Notes under the pieces: model-generated | The model's database searches: none | Told to the model about the DNA's origin: nothing | What the model saw: only the letters and a program-made list of their open reading frames with translations | In this document: one piece after another, positions 30,685 through 37,994 of the stretch | Layout: the number at the start of each line of letters is the position of its first letter | Numbering within the stretch: the stretch's first letter is position 1 | Translations under genes and position numbers: made by a program | Source of the DNA: Solirubrobacterales bacterium | GTDB taxonomy: Bacteria; Actinomycetota; Thermoleophilia; Solirubrobacterales; Solirubrobacteraceae | Reading direction: 5' to 3' | Assembly (NCBI GenBank): GCA_027306855.1 | Contig: DAHUYZ010000017.1 | Location: forward strand, 1-38,234 | DNA length: 38,234 nucleotides

Positions 30685-33393
30685 GTGGGTAGTCCAGGGA
30701 TGCTCTTCTCCGCGCTTGTCGCTCGGGCGACGCGCAGGCCGCTGCTGACGCTCTCGCTGTTCGGGGTGCTCGCGATCGGGTGCGCGATCGCCGCGCTCGG
30801 CCTGCGCCCGACGGCCGCCACCGACACGCTCGTCGGGCGCTCCAGCTCCGCCTATGAGGCGACCCAGAGCTTCTATCGGCAGTTCGGCGAAGAGCCCGTC
30901 GAGGTGCTCGTCAAGGGCGATCTGCGCAAGCTCGTGCTCAGCAGCGACATCGACAGGCTGCTCGGGCTGGAGGGGTGCCTGTCGGGCAGGGTGCCTGCGG
31001 CCGCGCTCGCCCAGGAGGGCGGTACGAGCGGGCCGTGCGCGCAACTCGCTCGCTCGCATGCCGTCAAGGTCGTGTTCGGGCCGGGGACGTTCATCAACGA
31101 GGCGGCGATCCAGATCGACAACGCGCTCGCCGCCCGTCGCATCCAAGCCGAAACGCAGGCGGCGCAGGCCCGCTCAGGGGTGCGCCGCGCCGCGCTTGCC
31201 AAAGGTCTCGGCGTCCAGCAGGCCGAAGCGCTCGCCGGTCAGGCGAGCAAGGCGACGATGAGCGGCTTCGCCGCCGAAATCAGCGCGCTTGCGATCCGCT
31301 ACGGGCTGAGCGCCCCACCGAACCTCGACGCTCACAGCTTCGTCTCGGCGCTCGTGTTCGACTCGACTAAGCCCTCCGGCACGCCCAAGCAACGTTTCGC
31401 CTACCTGTTCCCCGGTCGCGAAGCGGCGCTCATATCCGTGCGCCTGCAGCCGGGCCTCTCCGAATCGCAGCGCTCGCACGCGATCGATCTGATCCGTCAA
31501 GCCGTTGCGATGGGGCAGTGGCGCCTGGCGAACGGCGAGACCTACTTCGTGACAGGCGAGCCGGCGATCGTCAGCGATCTCGCCGGATCGATCTCCCACT
31601 CGATCGAGCTGCTTCTGATCGCGGTCCTGATCGTGATGGCCGTCTGTCTCAGCCTGGTCTTCCGCTCTCGCCCACGTCTGCTGCCGCTCGGGGTAGCGCT
31701 GCTCGCCGCGGCGCTCACGTTCGGAGCGCTGTCGGTGTCGGGCGCTTCGCTGACGATCGCCTACGTCGCCGTGCTGCCCGTGCTGATCGGCCTCGCCGTC
31801 GACTACGCGATCCAGTTCCAGTCCCAGATCTCAGAGGTCCTCGAGCCCGGCCCCGAACGGCCCTCTCGGGCGGATGTGGCGCGTGCCGCTTGCGCCGCCG
31901 CGGCCAAGGGCGCTCCGGCAATCGCCACAGCCGCTCTCGCAAGCGTCGCCGGCATGCTCGTCCTGCTGCTCTCGCCCGTGCCGATGGTCCGTGGCTTCGG
32001 CCTGCTGCTCGTGCTCGGCATCGCGCTGGCCTTCGTTTGCGCGCTCGGCGCAGGATCCGCCGCGATGGTGCTCGCGACAGCCGGCATAGGTGCTCCCACG
32101 GCGCTTGCCCCGCGACTGAGCGCACGCTCGCGCGCGCGTTCGCGCGGCATCCCGGGCGCCACGCGGGCCGCCGCCGCGCTGGCCGATGCGTGGCAGGGTG
32201 CGCGCGAGATCATCCGCGATAACCCCCTGACCCGCCTGGTCGCAAACGTCGCGCTCGATCGCGCCGTCAGGCAGCCGGGCCGCGTGCTCGCGATCGGCCT
32301 CGCGCTCGCTGCGCTGGGGTGGGCGCTCGACACCCAGATTCCGGTCCAGACCGACATAGCCAAGCTCGCGCCCAGCGGTCTCCCGTCACTGCGCAGCCTC
32401 GATGCGCTCGAGCGGGCGAGCGGAGTCGGCGGTGAGATAGACCTGATGATCAGCTCCAGCAAGCTCACCTCGCCTTCGACGATCGAATGGATGGGCTCCT
32501 ACGAGCAGAGCATCCTGCGCCGCTTCGGCTACAGCTCCACACGCGGGTGCGGTCACGCCGACCTCTGTCCCGCCTTCTCGCTGCCCGACCTCTTCCAGAC
32601 AGCGACGAGCCCGGGCACAAAATTGACGCAGGCCCAGGTCGACGGCCTGCTCTCAGCGATCCCGCCGTACTTCTCCCAGGGCGTGATCAGCTCCGATCGC
32701 CATGTGGCCACGATCGCATTCGGCATCCGGCTGATGGGGCTCGGCTCCCAGCAGCAGCTGATCGAACAGATGCGGGCCGCATTGCATCCTCCCGCGGGCG
32801 TCCATGCCCAGCTCGTCGGCCTGTCCGTTCTCGCCGCCCAGTCCGCGACCCAGCTCACCTCGCCCTGGCGGAGGATCCTCACGCTGATCCTCACGCTCGC
32901 CGTCGTAGGTCTCGTGCTGCTCGTCCTCTTTCGCGGCGAGCCGCGTCGCGCGCTCGTGCCGCTCGTTCCGCTCGTGCTGGCCACAGGCTGGTCCTCGCTG
33001 CTCGTGTTCGCCGTCGGCGTACCGCTCAACCCGATGTCGGTCACGCTCGGGACACTGGTAATCGCGGTCTCGACCGAGTTCAGCGTGCTGCTGTCGGAGC
33101 GCCACCGCCGCGAGATGCTTGCCGGCCAGGGCGTCTCCGAGGCGCTGCGCGCCGCCTACCGGCACACAGGCGCCGCGGTCGCCGCGTCCGGGGTGACGGC
33201 GATCGCGGGATTCGGAGTGCTGGCGCTGTCTGACATCGCGATGCTGCGCGACTTCGGCATCGTCACGCTGATCGATCTCAGCGTCTCTCTGCTTGGCGTG
33301 CTTGTAGCCCTGCCTGCGGCGGTCACGTTCGCGCACCGCCGAGCACAGCCCCTGCCGCACGCCGCACGCGCCACCTCGCCGTCGCTGAGCTGA
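30685..33393 (+). CDS. MMPL/RND-family lipid exporter
   Basis: 902 residues in the RND layout. A first membrane segment (about 18-40) is followed by a large exterior loop, a bundle of membrane segments (about 305-470), a central linker with another segment, a second exterior loop, and a final bundle (about 730-890). GLAVDYAIQFQSQISE is the characteristic RND/MMPL TM4 block with its Asp, and the second half has the matching AVSTEFSVLLSERHRRE. It probably exports a lipid or hopanoid-like molecule. It follows the MlaF gene by 45 nt and is coupled to the next gene through TGATG. Confidence 0.9.
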   Translation: MGSPGMLFSALVARATRRPLLTLSLFGVLAIGCAIAALGLRPTAATDTLVGRSSSAYEATQSFYRQFGEEPVEVLVKGDLRKLVLSSDIDRLLGLEGCLSGRVPAAALAQEGGTSGPCAQLARSHAVKVVFGPGTFINEAAIQIDNALAARRIQAETQAAQARSGVRRAALAKGLGVQQAEALAGQASKATMSGFAAEISALAIRYGLSAPPNLDAHSFVSALVFDSTKPSGTPKQRFAYLFPGREAALISVRLQPGLSESQRSHAIDLIRQAVAMGQWRLANGETYFVTGEPAIVSDLAGSISHSIELLLIAVLIVMAVCLSLVFRSRPRLLPLGVALLAAALTFGALSVSGASLTIAYVAVLPVLIGLAVDYAIQFQSQISEVLEPGPERPSRADVARAACAAAAKGAPAIATAALASVAGMLVLLLSPVPMVRGFGLLLVLGIALAFVCALGAGSAAMVLATAGIGAPTALAPRLSARSRARSRGIPGATRAAAALADAWQGAREIIRDNPLTRLVANVALDRAVRQPGRVLAIGLALAALGWALDTQIPVQTDIAKLAPSGLPSLRSLDALERASGVGGEIDLMISSSKLTSPSTIEWMGSYEQSILRRFGYSSTRGCGHADLCPAFSLPDLFQTATSPGTKLTQAQVDGLLSAIPPYFSQGVISSDRHVATIAFGIRLMGLGSQQQLIEQMRAALHPPAGVHAQLVGLSVLAAQSATQLTSPWRRILTLILTLAVVGLVLLVLFRGEPRRALVPLVPLVLATGWSSLLVFAVGVPLNPMSVTLGTLVIAVSTEFSVLLSERHRREMLAGQGVSEALRAAYRHTGAAVAASGVTAIAGFGVLALSDIAMLRDFGIVTLIDLSVSLLGVLVALPAAVTFAHRRAQPLPHAARATSPSLS

Positions 33394-34055
33394 TGGAGCT
33401 GAAGCCCGATCCCGGCTGGTGCGCGCCGGAGGTCGAGCGCGAGCTGCCCGGGCTGAGCCTGCCCCAGACGACCATCGAGCCGGTGCTCGGACGATCGTTG
33501 ACCGGAGGATCCACACCGGCCGTGCTCGCTCGCCTGCGCCACCTATCCGACCGCTGGCGAGGCGCTCGCGTTGTGAACGTGCGCTCAGAGGCCGTGCCCG
33601 CCACATATCGCGTGCTCTACCGCCAGATCGGGCTCGACCCCGAGCAGGTCAGGACGCCGCTGGAGGCGCTGGTTCTCGAGCGGGTGCTCGACGGCGGCTT
33701 TCTATCGCGAGGTCTGCTCGCGGACGTTCTCGCGATCGCGCTGATCGATACCGGCGCGCCGGTATGGGCGCTCGACGACGAGCGCCTGCAAGGCCCGCTC
33801 GGGCTGCGTCTCAGCCGCGAAGGCGAGCCCTTCGGACGTTGTAGCGGCGCTCCGGATCTCAGGCAGGGCAGGCTCGTGATCGCCGACTCCGCGGCAAGCG
33901 TGGCGATCTTGTTCGGAGCGCTCGCGCCTGGACACGCTCCCGACAAGCAGACGCGCCGCCTGCGGCTGTTCTCGGTGCAGCCACCAGGGGTCTCAGATCT
34001 GCACGTCGAAGAGGCGCTGTGGCAGTGCCGTTCGCTGTTGGCGGCCGGCGGGTAG
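33393..34055 (+). CDS. B3/B4 tRNA-binding-domain protein
   Basis: 220 residues that match the stand-alone B3/4 domain also found in the phenylalanyl-tRNA synthetase beta chain. Evidence is VPATYRVLYRQIGLDPEQVRTP, seen as VPATYRVLYRQIGLDP, then LEALVLERVLDGGF, GAPVWALDDERLQGPLGLR and SDLHVEEALWQC. Stand-alone versions may edit or bind tRNA or amino acids, but their role is not established. Its ATG shares a base with the transporter stop (TGATG), so it is translationally coupled to a lipid transporter, an odd pairing. Confidence 0.8.
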   Translation: MELKPDPGWCAPEVERELPGLSLPQTTIEPVLGRSLTGGSTPAVLARLRHLSDRWRGARVVNVRSEAVPATYRVLYRQIGLDPEQVRTPLEALVLERVLDGGFLSRGLLADVLAIALIDTGAPVWALDDERLQGPLGLRLSREGEPFGRCSGAPDLRQGRLVIADSAASVAILFGALAPGHAPDKQTRRLRLFSVQPPGVSDLHVEEALWQCRSLLAAGG

Positions 34056-34108
34056 ACGGATAGCATCGAAACGACCGGGCATAGCCCATTCGAATGCGAG
34101 GCGCAGAC

Positions 34109-34612
34109 ATGGTCCCGACCGACACACGCCTGGTCCTTACGGACGGCGTTTTCACGGCCCAGCTCGATGCTGTGGACGTTCCGGCAAGGCACGCCGATCC
34201 CGGCGAGCGCGGCGCACGAGACACACTGCGCACGCAGATCCGCCGATTGGAGCACGAGCTGTCGATGCTCATCGTCGGCGCCTTTCCGCACGTCCGGCCC
34301 CGCGACCAGGCTGCGGAGTCGCTGGGCGGTCCTCGCCTGCTAAGCCTCGGTGAGCTCGAGCGTGTCCGGGACGAGCTCGTCGATGAGCTGCGCGACGTCG
34401 AGCGTCAAGCGCATGAGCGGGCAGAGATCGAACGGCGCTCTCGTGCGCGCCTGCAGCGCATGGCGCTCGAACCGGCCCACCACAAGTTCGCGCGGGTGGA
34501 GGCTCGCGACGTGGGCGGCATATGCGGGGTATGGCAGGTCCGCCCACGCTTCGGCCTGCTGGGGATGCTGGCCGGTTGGTGGGAGCTGAAGCTCTCCTCC
34601 GGGTGCCCGTAG
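34109..34612 (+). CDS. Conserved hypothetical protein
   Basis: 167 residues. A short N-terminal beta part is followed by a helical region (RTQIRRLEHELSMLIVGAF and a later Glu/Arg-rich coiled-coil-like segment), then a C-terminal block EPAHHKFARVEARDVG and GLLGMLAGWWELKLSSGCP. The Trp-rich end looks conserved among related actinobacteria, from memory only. I know no function. ATG 34109 has GAGG 7 nt upstream; ATG 34094 is the alternative and adds five residues. Confidence 0.6.
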   Translation: MVPTDTRLVLTDGVFTAQLDAVDVPARHADPGERGARDTLRTQIRRLEHELSMLIVGAFPHVRPRDQAAESLGGPRLLSLGELERVRDELVDELRDVERQAHERAEIERRSRARLQRMALEPAHHKFARVEARDVGGICGVWQVRPRFGLLGMLAGWWELKLSSGCP

Positions 34613-34648
34613 CGCTTCGCTGTGTCCCGTGGCGCCGGGCCGTCGCCT

Positions 34649-34690
34649 ATGAGGCTCGCGTGACGCGGCTCAGGCCATGAGGCTCGCGTG
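34649..34690. repeat. Short direct repeat at the mIHF-like stop
   Basis: ATGAGGCTCGCGTG occurs at 34649-34662 and again at 34677-34690, 28 nt apart. The second copy encodes the last residues of the minus-strand mIHF-like protein and the first lies just beyond its stop, which suggests a small tandem duplication. Confidence 0.6.
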
Positions 34691-35065
34691 GCGTGCGTCC
34701 TCGGCGAAAGGAGGGGCCGTCCACGGGCGGGCGGCCGCCGCCTCCTGCGCGGTGAGCATCGCGGCGAGCGTGCGGCGCTGGCGGTCAGTCATAGAGCCGA
34801 CCGTCTTGTTCTCGGACATGTGCAGCTGCACGAGCAGCTTGCGGGTGCGCGTCTGACCCCAGCGACGCTGGCTCATCAACAGCTCGGCGACCGTCATGCT
34901 GTGCGTTTCCCAAGGGCACTCGAGGATCACCTCAGCGGCCGTGATCTCGCCCGCCGCCACCCGGCGCTTGAGGTCGGCGCGAGCAAGCCTGACCTTGTTC
35001 GCGCGTTCCAGCGCACGCATGTATTGGGGCCCGCCGGCAGGGGCGAAGGTCGCTGTCGCGTTCAT
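34670..35065 (-). CDS. Actinobacterial integration host factor (mIHF)-like protein
   Basis: 131 residues. The core is RANKVRLARADLKRRVAAGE, then SMTVAELLMSQRRWGQTRTRKLL, and MSENKTVGSMTDRQRRTLAAML. The order of a basic helix, an xLLxSxxxxGxxRxRKxL helix-two-turn-helix and a G-x-M-x-x-R-Q-R end matches mIHF-type DNA-binding proteins, which shape nucleoid and replication-origin DNA. Classical mIHF is about 105 residues; this has an added Ala-rich tail. ATG 35065 has a GGGGAG ribosome site 8 nt upstream, so I reject the longer reading to 35206. A second, canonical mIHF may exist elsewhere. Confidence 0.7.
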   Translation of the reverse strand: MNATATFAPAGGPQYMRALERANKVRLARADLKRRVAAGEITAAEVILECPWETHSMTVAELLMSQRRWGQTRTRKLLVQLHMSENKTVGSMTDRQRRTLAAMLTAQEAAAARPWTAPPFAEDARHASLMA

Positions 35066-35110
35066 GTGGCTCACTCCCCGTCGCCCCCACGATCTTCGCG
35101 GCCGGCGACA

Positions 35111-35230
35111 TCTTGGCTTGTTGACGAGTCGCGTCTCCAAGACCATCACGGGCTCGCCCTCGCCATGCCTTCGCGACTCCACCGACACCCCTCTACCGGT
35201 GGTCAAAGGCGGATCTCGGACGGTCTTGGA
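35111..35230. other. Intergenic region with competing stems
   Basis: TCCAAGACC (35136-35144) pairs perfectly with GGTCTTGGA (35222-35230), enclosing a second stem CCACCG (35179-35184) / CGGTGG (35197-35202). The same CCAAGA (35137-35142) can instead pair with TCTTGG (35111-35116) around an inner GACG/CGTC stem. The two folds exclude each other. On the minus strand this would be the leader of the mIHF-like gene; on the plus strand it could be a small RNA. Confidence 0.4.
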
Positions 35231-35291
35231 TGCGCCCTGTGAAGCTAGCCAGCGATCGCCCGACGGTCAACAACCCGGCCGCCAGAACGTT

Positions 35292-35335
35292 CGCTAGAAG
35301 CGGGCTTTTTTTCACATTTCCGACTTGTGAAGAAA
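35292..35335. terminator. Hairpins and T-run between spt and the mIHF-like gene
   Basis: A short stem CGCT/AGCG (35292-35302) is followed by GGC and seven T (35306-35312), a plus-strand terminator shape with no plus-strand gene in front. A second stem, TTCACA (35311-35316) with TGTGAA (35326-35331), extendable by A-T and G-U pairs to 35307-35335, lies 10 nt after the spt stop on the minus strand and may terminate it. Confidence 0.4.
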
Positions 35336-35345
35336 TGGACAAGCG

Positions 35346-36665
35346 TCAAGGGATTTGGTCCGGCCCGGGCAGCGGGCCGTGCTCGGCCTCGAAGTCGCGC
35401 TTGACCGCCGCGAACGCTTCGAGCGCCCTGTCGATCGTCGCCTCGTCATGGGTCGCCATCACACTCGTGCGCAGCAGCGCTCCTCCCGGCGGCACAGCGG
35501 GATGCAGCGCGGTGTTGACGAATACGCCCGCGTCATACAGGGCGCGCCACAAGAGTCCCGCCTTCCAGTCGTCGCCGACGAGCACGGGCACGATCGGGGT
35601 CACGATCGTGGGCGCCCCACCCGCATCTGGCCGTACGCCGGGCGCGGCCGCGACGGCTGGGACCTGCGGCAGCAGCTGGGGAGCGACGACCGCGAAGCCG
35701 AGCTGCGCAAGCCCGTCGCGCAGCCGCCAAGCGTTCTCCAGCACCCGCGCGAGCACCGCAGCGCCCTCCGGGGAGCGCAGCACGCGCAACGCCGCCAGCG
35801 CAGCCCCCAGCGCCGCTGGTACGCCCGAGGCCGTGAAGATGAAGGCGCGCGAGTAGTAGCGCAGATACTCGATCACCTCGGCCGGCCCCGCCACGAAGCC
35901 GCCGCACGAGGCCAGCGACTTGGAGAACGTCCCGACGCGCAGATCGACGCGGTCCTCCAGGCCGAGCAGCTCAGTCGTGCCGGCCCCACGCGCACCGAGC
36001 ACGCCGGCGCCGTGCGCCTCGTCGACCATCAGGCGGGCGCCGTAGCGCTCACACAGGTCGCAGATCGCGCTCAATGGTGCAATGTCGCCCTCCATCGAGA
36101 AGACGCCATCGACGACCACGAGCACACCGCCCGAGTCCCGCTCGGCGCGCTGCAGCATCTTCTCGAGCTTCTCGATCCGGTTGTGGCGAAACGGGCGCAG
36201 CTTGGCGCGCGAGAGCAGGCAGCCGTCGAGGATCGAGGCGTGATCGCCCGAGTCGGCGACCACCGTGTCGCCCACCCCGAGGATCGTCCCGAGCGTGCCG
36301 AGATTGGCCTGATGGCCGGTCGTGAAGACGAGTGCGTCCTCGCTGCCCATCCACTCGGCGATCTCCCGCTCGAGCTCCAGGTGCAGCGGCGTCGTGCCGT
36401 TCAACGGCCTGGACCCCGTCAGCCCGGTCCCATAGCGGTGCAGCGCGTCCTCGGCGCCCTTCAGCACACGCTCGTCGTCGGTCAGCCCGAGGTAGTTGTT
36501 CGACCCGAGCATGATCCGCTGGGAGCCCTCCATCTCGACGACCGGCATAGCCGGCGAGGTGAGCACGTGGAAGTAGGGGACGATGCCGGCCTCGCGTGCG
36601 GCGGCGAGCACCGCTTCGCGCTCATGGCCGCGGGTCTTGGCGAAGACGTCTATCGATGTGGGCAT
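35346..36665 (-). CDS. spt: Serine palmitoyltransferase-like alpha-oxoamine synthase
   Basis: 439 residues, PLP-dependent. LGSNNYLGL, the stacking His in the HASILDG block (142-148), DEAHGAG (215-221) and the PLP Lys in GTFSKS (Lys 249) mark an alpha-oxoamine synthase. LLRTSVMATH (397-406) matches bacterial serine palmitoyltransferase, where its Arg is functional; KBL and BioF differ there. RPFRHN and FIFTASGVP also match. It would condense serine with an acyl-CoA or acyl-ACP to 3-ketosphinganine. A Pro/Ala-rich insert (329-352) is unusual. It is divergent from a GNAT protein of ceramide-synthase type. BioF or KBL activity remains an alternative. Confidence 0.8.
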   Translation of the reverse strand: MPTSIDVFAKTRGHEREAVLAAAREAGIVPYFHVLTSPAMPVVEMEGSQRIMLGSNNYLGLTDDERVLKGAEDALHRYGTGLTGSRPLNGTTPLHLELEREIAEWMGSEDALVFTTGHQANLGTLGTILGVGDTVVADSGDHASILDGCLLSRAKLRPFRHNRIEKLEKMLQRAERDSGGVLVVVDGVFSMEGDIAPLSAICDLCERYGARLMVDEAHGAGVLGARGAGTTELLGLEDRVDLRVGTFSKSLASCGGFVAGPAEVIEYLRYYSRAFIFTASGVPAALGAALAALRVLRSPEGAAVLARVLENAWRLRDGLAQLGFAVVAPQLLPQVPAVAAAPGVRPDAGGAPTIVTPIVPVLVGDDWKAGLLWRALYDAGVFVNTALHPAVPPGGALLRTSVMATHDEATIDRALEAFAAVKRDFEAEHGPLPGPDQIP

Positions 36666-36666
36666 A

Positions 36667-36681
36667 TAAAGTGTCGCTTTA
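36667..36681. promoter_or_regulatory. Palindrome in the spt/GNAT divergent gap
   Basis: TAAAG (36667-36671) and CTTTA (36677-36681) form an inverted repeat with a 5-nt centre, directly upstream of the spt ATG (36665) in the only AT-rich part of the gap. It may be an operator or part of the spt promoter. Confidence 0.4.
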
Positions 36682-36731
36682 GTGGCGTCGGGTCAGCGCG
36701 TTTGGACGAGCGACGAGACAGGGGTGGTCAG

Positions 36732-37922
36732 ATGAGCGTCGAGTCGATGCAGGCAGGTGGAGCGGTGGATCGGAGCGATCGGCCGAGCGTCGAGGTCAGA
36801 GCGGTCAGGGGGCTGCGCGATCTGCGGCGCTTCATCGATGTCCCGTTTCGCGTCCATGCTAACCACCCGCTGTGGGTCCCGCCGCTGCGACTCGAGCGCT
36901 GGATGTTCCTCGCCCGCCGCATGAACCCCTACTTCTCCCACGGCGAAGCCGAGTATTTCCTGGTGCGTCGCGACGGGCGCGTCGTGGGTCGAATCAGCGC
37001 GCAGATCAACTACGCATTCAACGAGACGCATGATTGTCGCTGGGGTTGGTTCGGGTTCCTGGAGATCGAGGAGGACGCAGAGGCGCTGCACGCGCTGCTC
37101 GATGCCGCGGAGGGTTGGCTGCGTGAGCGCGGCTGCGAGCGCATGGTCGGCCCGGCCGACTTCTCGATGAACGATGAGAGCGGCATCCTGATCGAAGGCC
37201 ACGATCTGCACCCGATGATCCGCCAGCCATGGCACCCCCCCTACTACCAGCGCCTGATGGAGGCGCAGGAGGGCATGGTCAAGGCGATGGACCTCCACAT
37301 GTGGAACCTGGACGTCACCGAACGCGACGGGGTGATGCCGATCATCTGGGAGCTGGCCGAGAAGTCCCAGACAGAGCATGGCATCAGGGTCCGCCCGATG
37401 CGCCGCCGCCAGCTACGCAAAGACCTCGATCACTTCGCCGAGGTCTACAACTCCGCGTGGTCGAAAAACTGGGACTTCGTGCCGTACTCCAAGAAGGATC
37501 TCGACGCTTACGCGCTCGACCTGCAACTCGTCTTCGACAAGCACTGGTTCATGATCGCCGAGCGCGAAGACACCGGCGAGGTGGTCGGGATGGCGATCAC
37601 GATCCCCGACGTCAACGAAGTGCTCATCAAGATGAAAGGTCGGCTGCTGCCGTTTGGCTGGTGGCACTTCCTCAACAAGGGCCGGATCATGAAGCGGGTG
37701 CGCGTGGGCTTTCTCGGGGTCAAGCCCGAGTACCAGCATACGGGGGTTGCGGCGCGCCTGTATCAAGTCCATTTCGATGCTGCCGAAGTCCGCCCGCAGA
37801 CGGGTGGGGAGATGGGGTGGATACTCGAGACGAACACCCCCATGAACCGCGGCATGGAAGCGATGGGCGCCAAGATCGTCAAGCGTTACCGCGTCTACGA
37901 GCGGGTTCTGCAAGTGCTGTAA
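36732..37922 (+). CDS. GNAT-fold N-acyltransferase, bacterial ceramide synthase-like
   Basis: 396 residues. The first half has FIDVPFRVHANHPLWVPPLR, the GRISAQINYAFNE strand, GWFGFLEIEEDAEAL and GPADFSMNDESGIL. The second half has a GNAT-like acyl-CoA region with VRVGFLGVKPEYQHTGVAARL (core GVKPEYQHTGVAARL) and ILETNTPMNRGMEAMGAK. This two-part layout is that of the YghO-like family that, from memory, includes the Caulobacter ceramide synthase bCerS, which N-acylates sphinganine. The neighbour, a serine-palmitoyltransferase-like gene, supports that role. ATG 36732 has AGGGG 8 nt upstream. Substrate and reaction are inferred, not shown. Confidence 0.7.
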   Translation: MSVESMQAGGAVDRSDRPSVEVRAVRGLRDLRRFIDVPFRVHANHPLWVPPLRLERWMFLARRMNPYFSHGEAEYFLVRRDGRVVGRISAQINYAFNETHDCRWGWFGFLEIEEDAEALHALLDAAEGWLRERGCERMVGPADFSMNDESGILIEGHDLHPMIRQPWHPPYYQRLMEAQEGMVKAMDLHMWNLDVTERDGVMPIIWELAEKSQTEHGIRVRPMRRRQLRKDLDHFAEVYNSAWSKNWDFVPYSKKDLDAYALDLQLVFDKHWFMIAEREDTGEVVGMAITIPDVNEVLIKMKGRLLPFGWWHFLNKGRIMKRVRVGFLGVKPEYQHTGVAARLYQVHFDAAEVRPQTGGEMGWILETNTPMNRGMEAMGAKIVKRYRVYERVLQVL

Positions 37923-37981
37923 AGGACCTGCCCGTCGGGGTGTGCGGTCTCAAAGCGACGTTTACGGTCTGACCGGCCCTT

Positions 37982-37987
37982 TACACT
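37982..37987 (+). promoter_or_regulatory. Candidate -10 (TACACT) of the last gene
   Basis: TACACT ends 7 nt before GTG 37995, fitting a leaderless transcript and supporting that start. Confidence 0.45.
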
Positions 37988-37994
37988 GGGCGCG

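Noticed and set aside
35063-35206. Longer start for the mIHF-like protein
   Set aside because: The added residues are Arg-rich and unlike the family, overlap the structured intergenic stems, and ATG 35065 has a good ribosome site.
35355-36731. Long plus-strand frame upstream of the GNAT gene
   Set aside because: It is the antisense shadow of the serine-palmitoyltransferase-like gene; the GNAT fold begins after ATG 36732.
37068-37085. Further copy of the GGACGCA motif
   Set aside because: It lies inside the GNAT coding sequence as Glu-Asp-Ala-Glu codons, with no hairpin around it.
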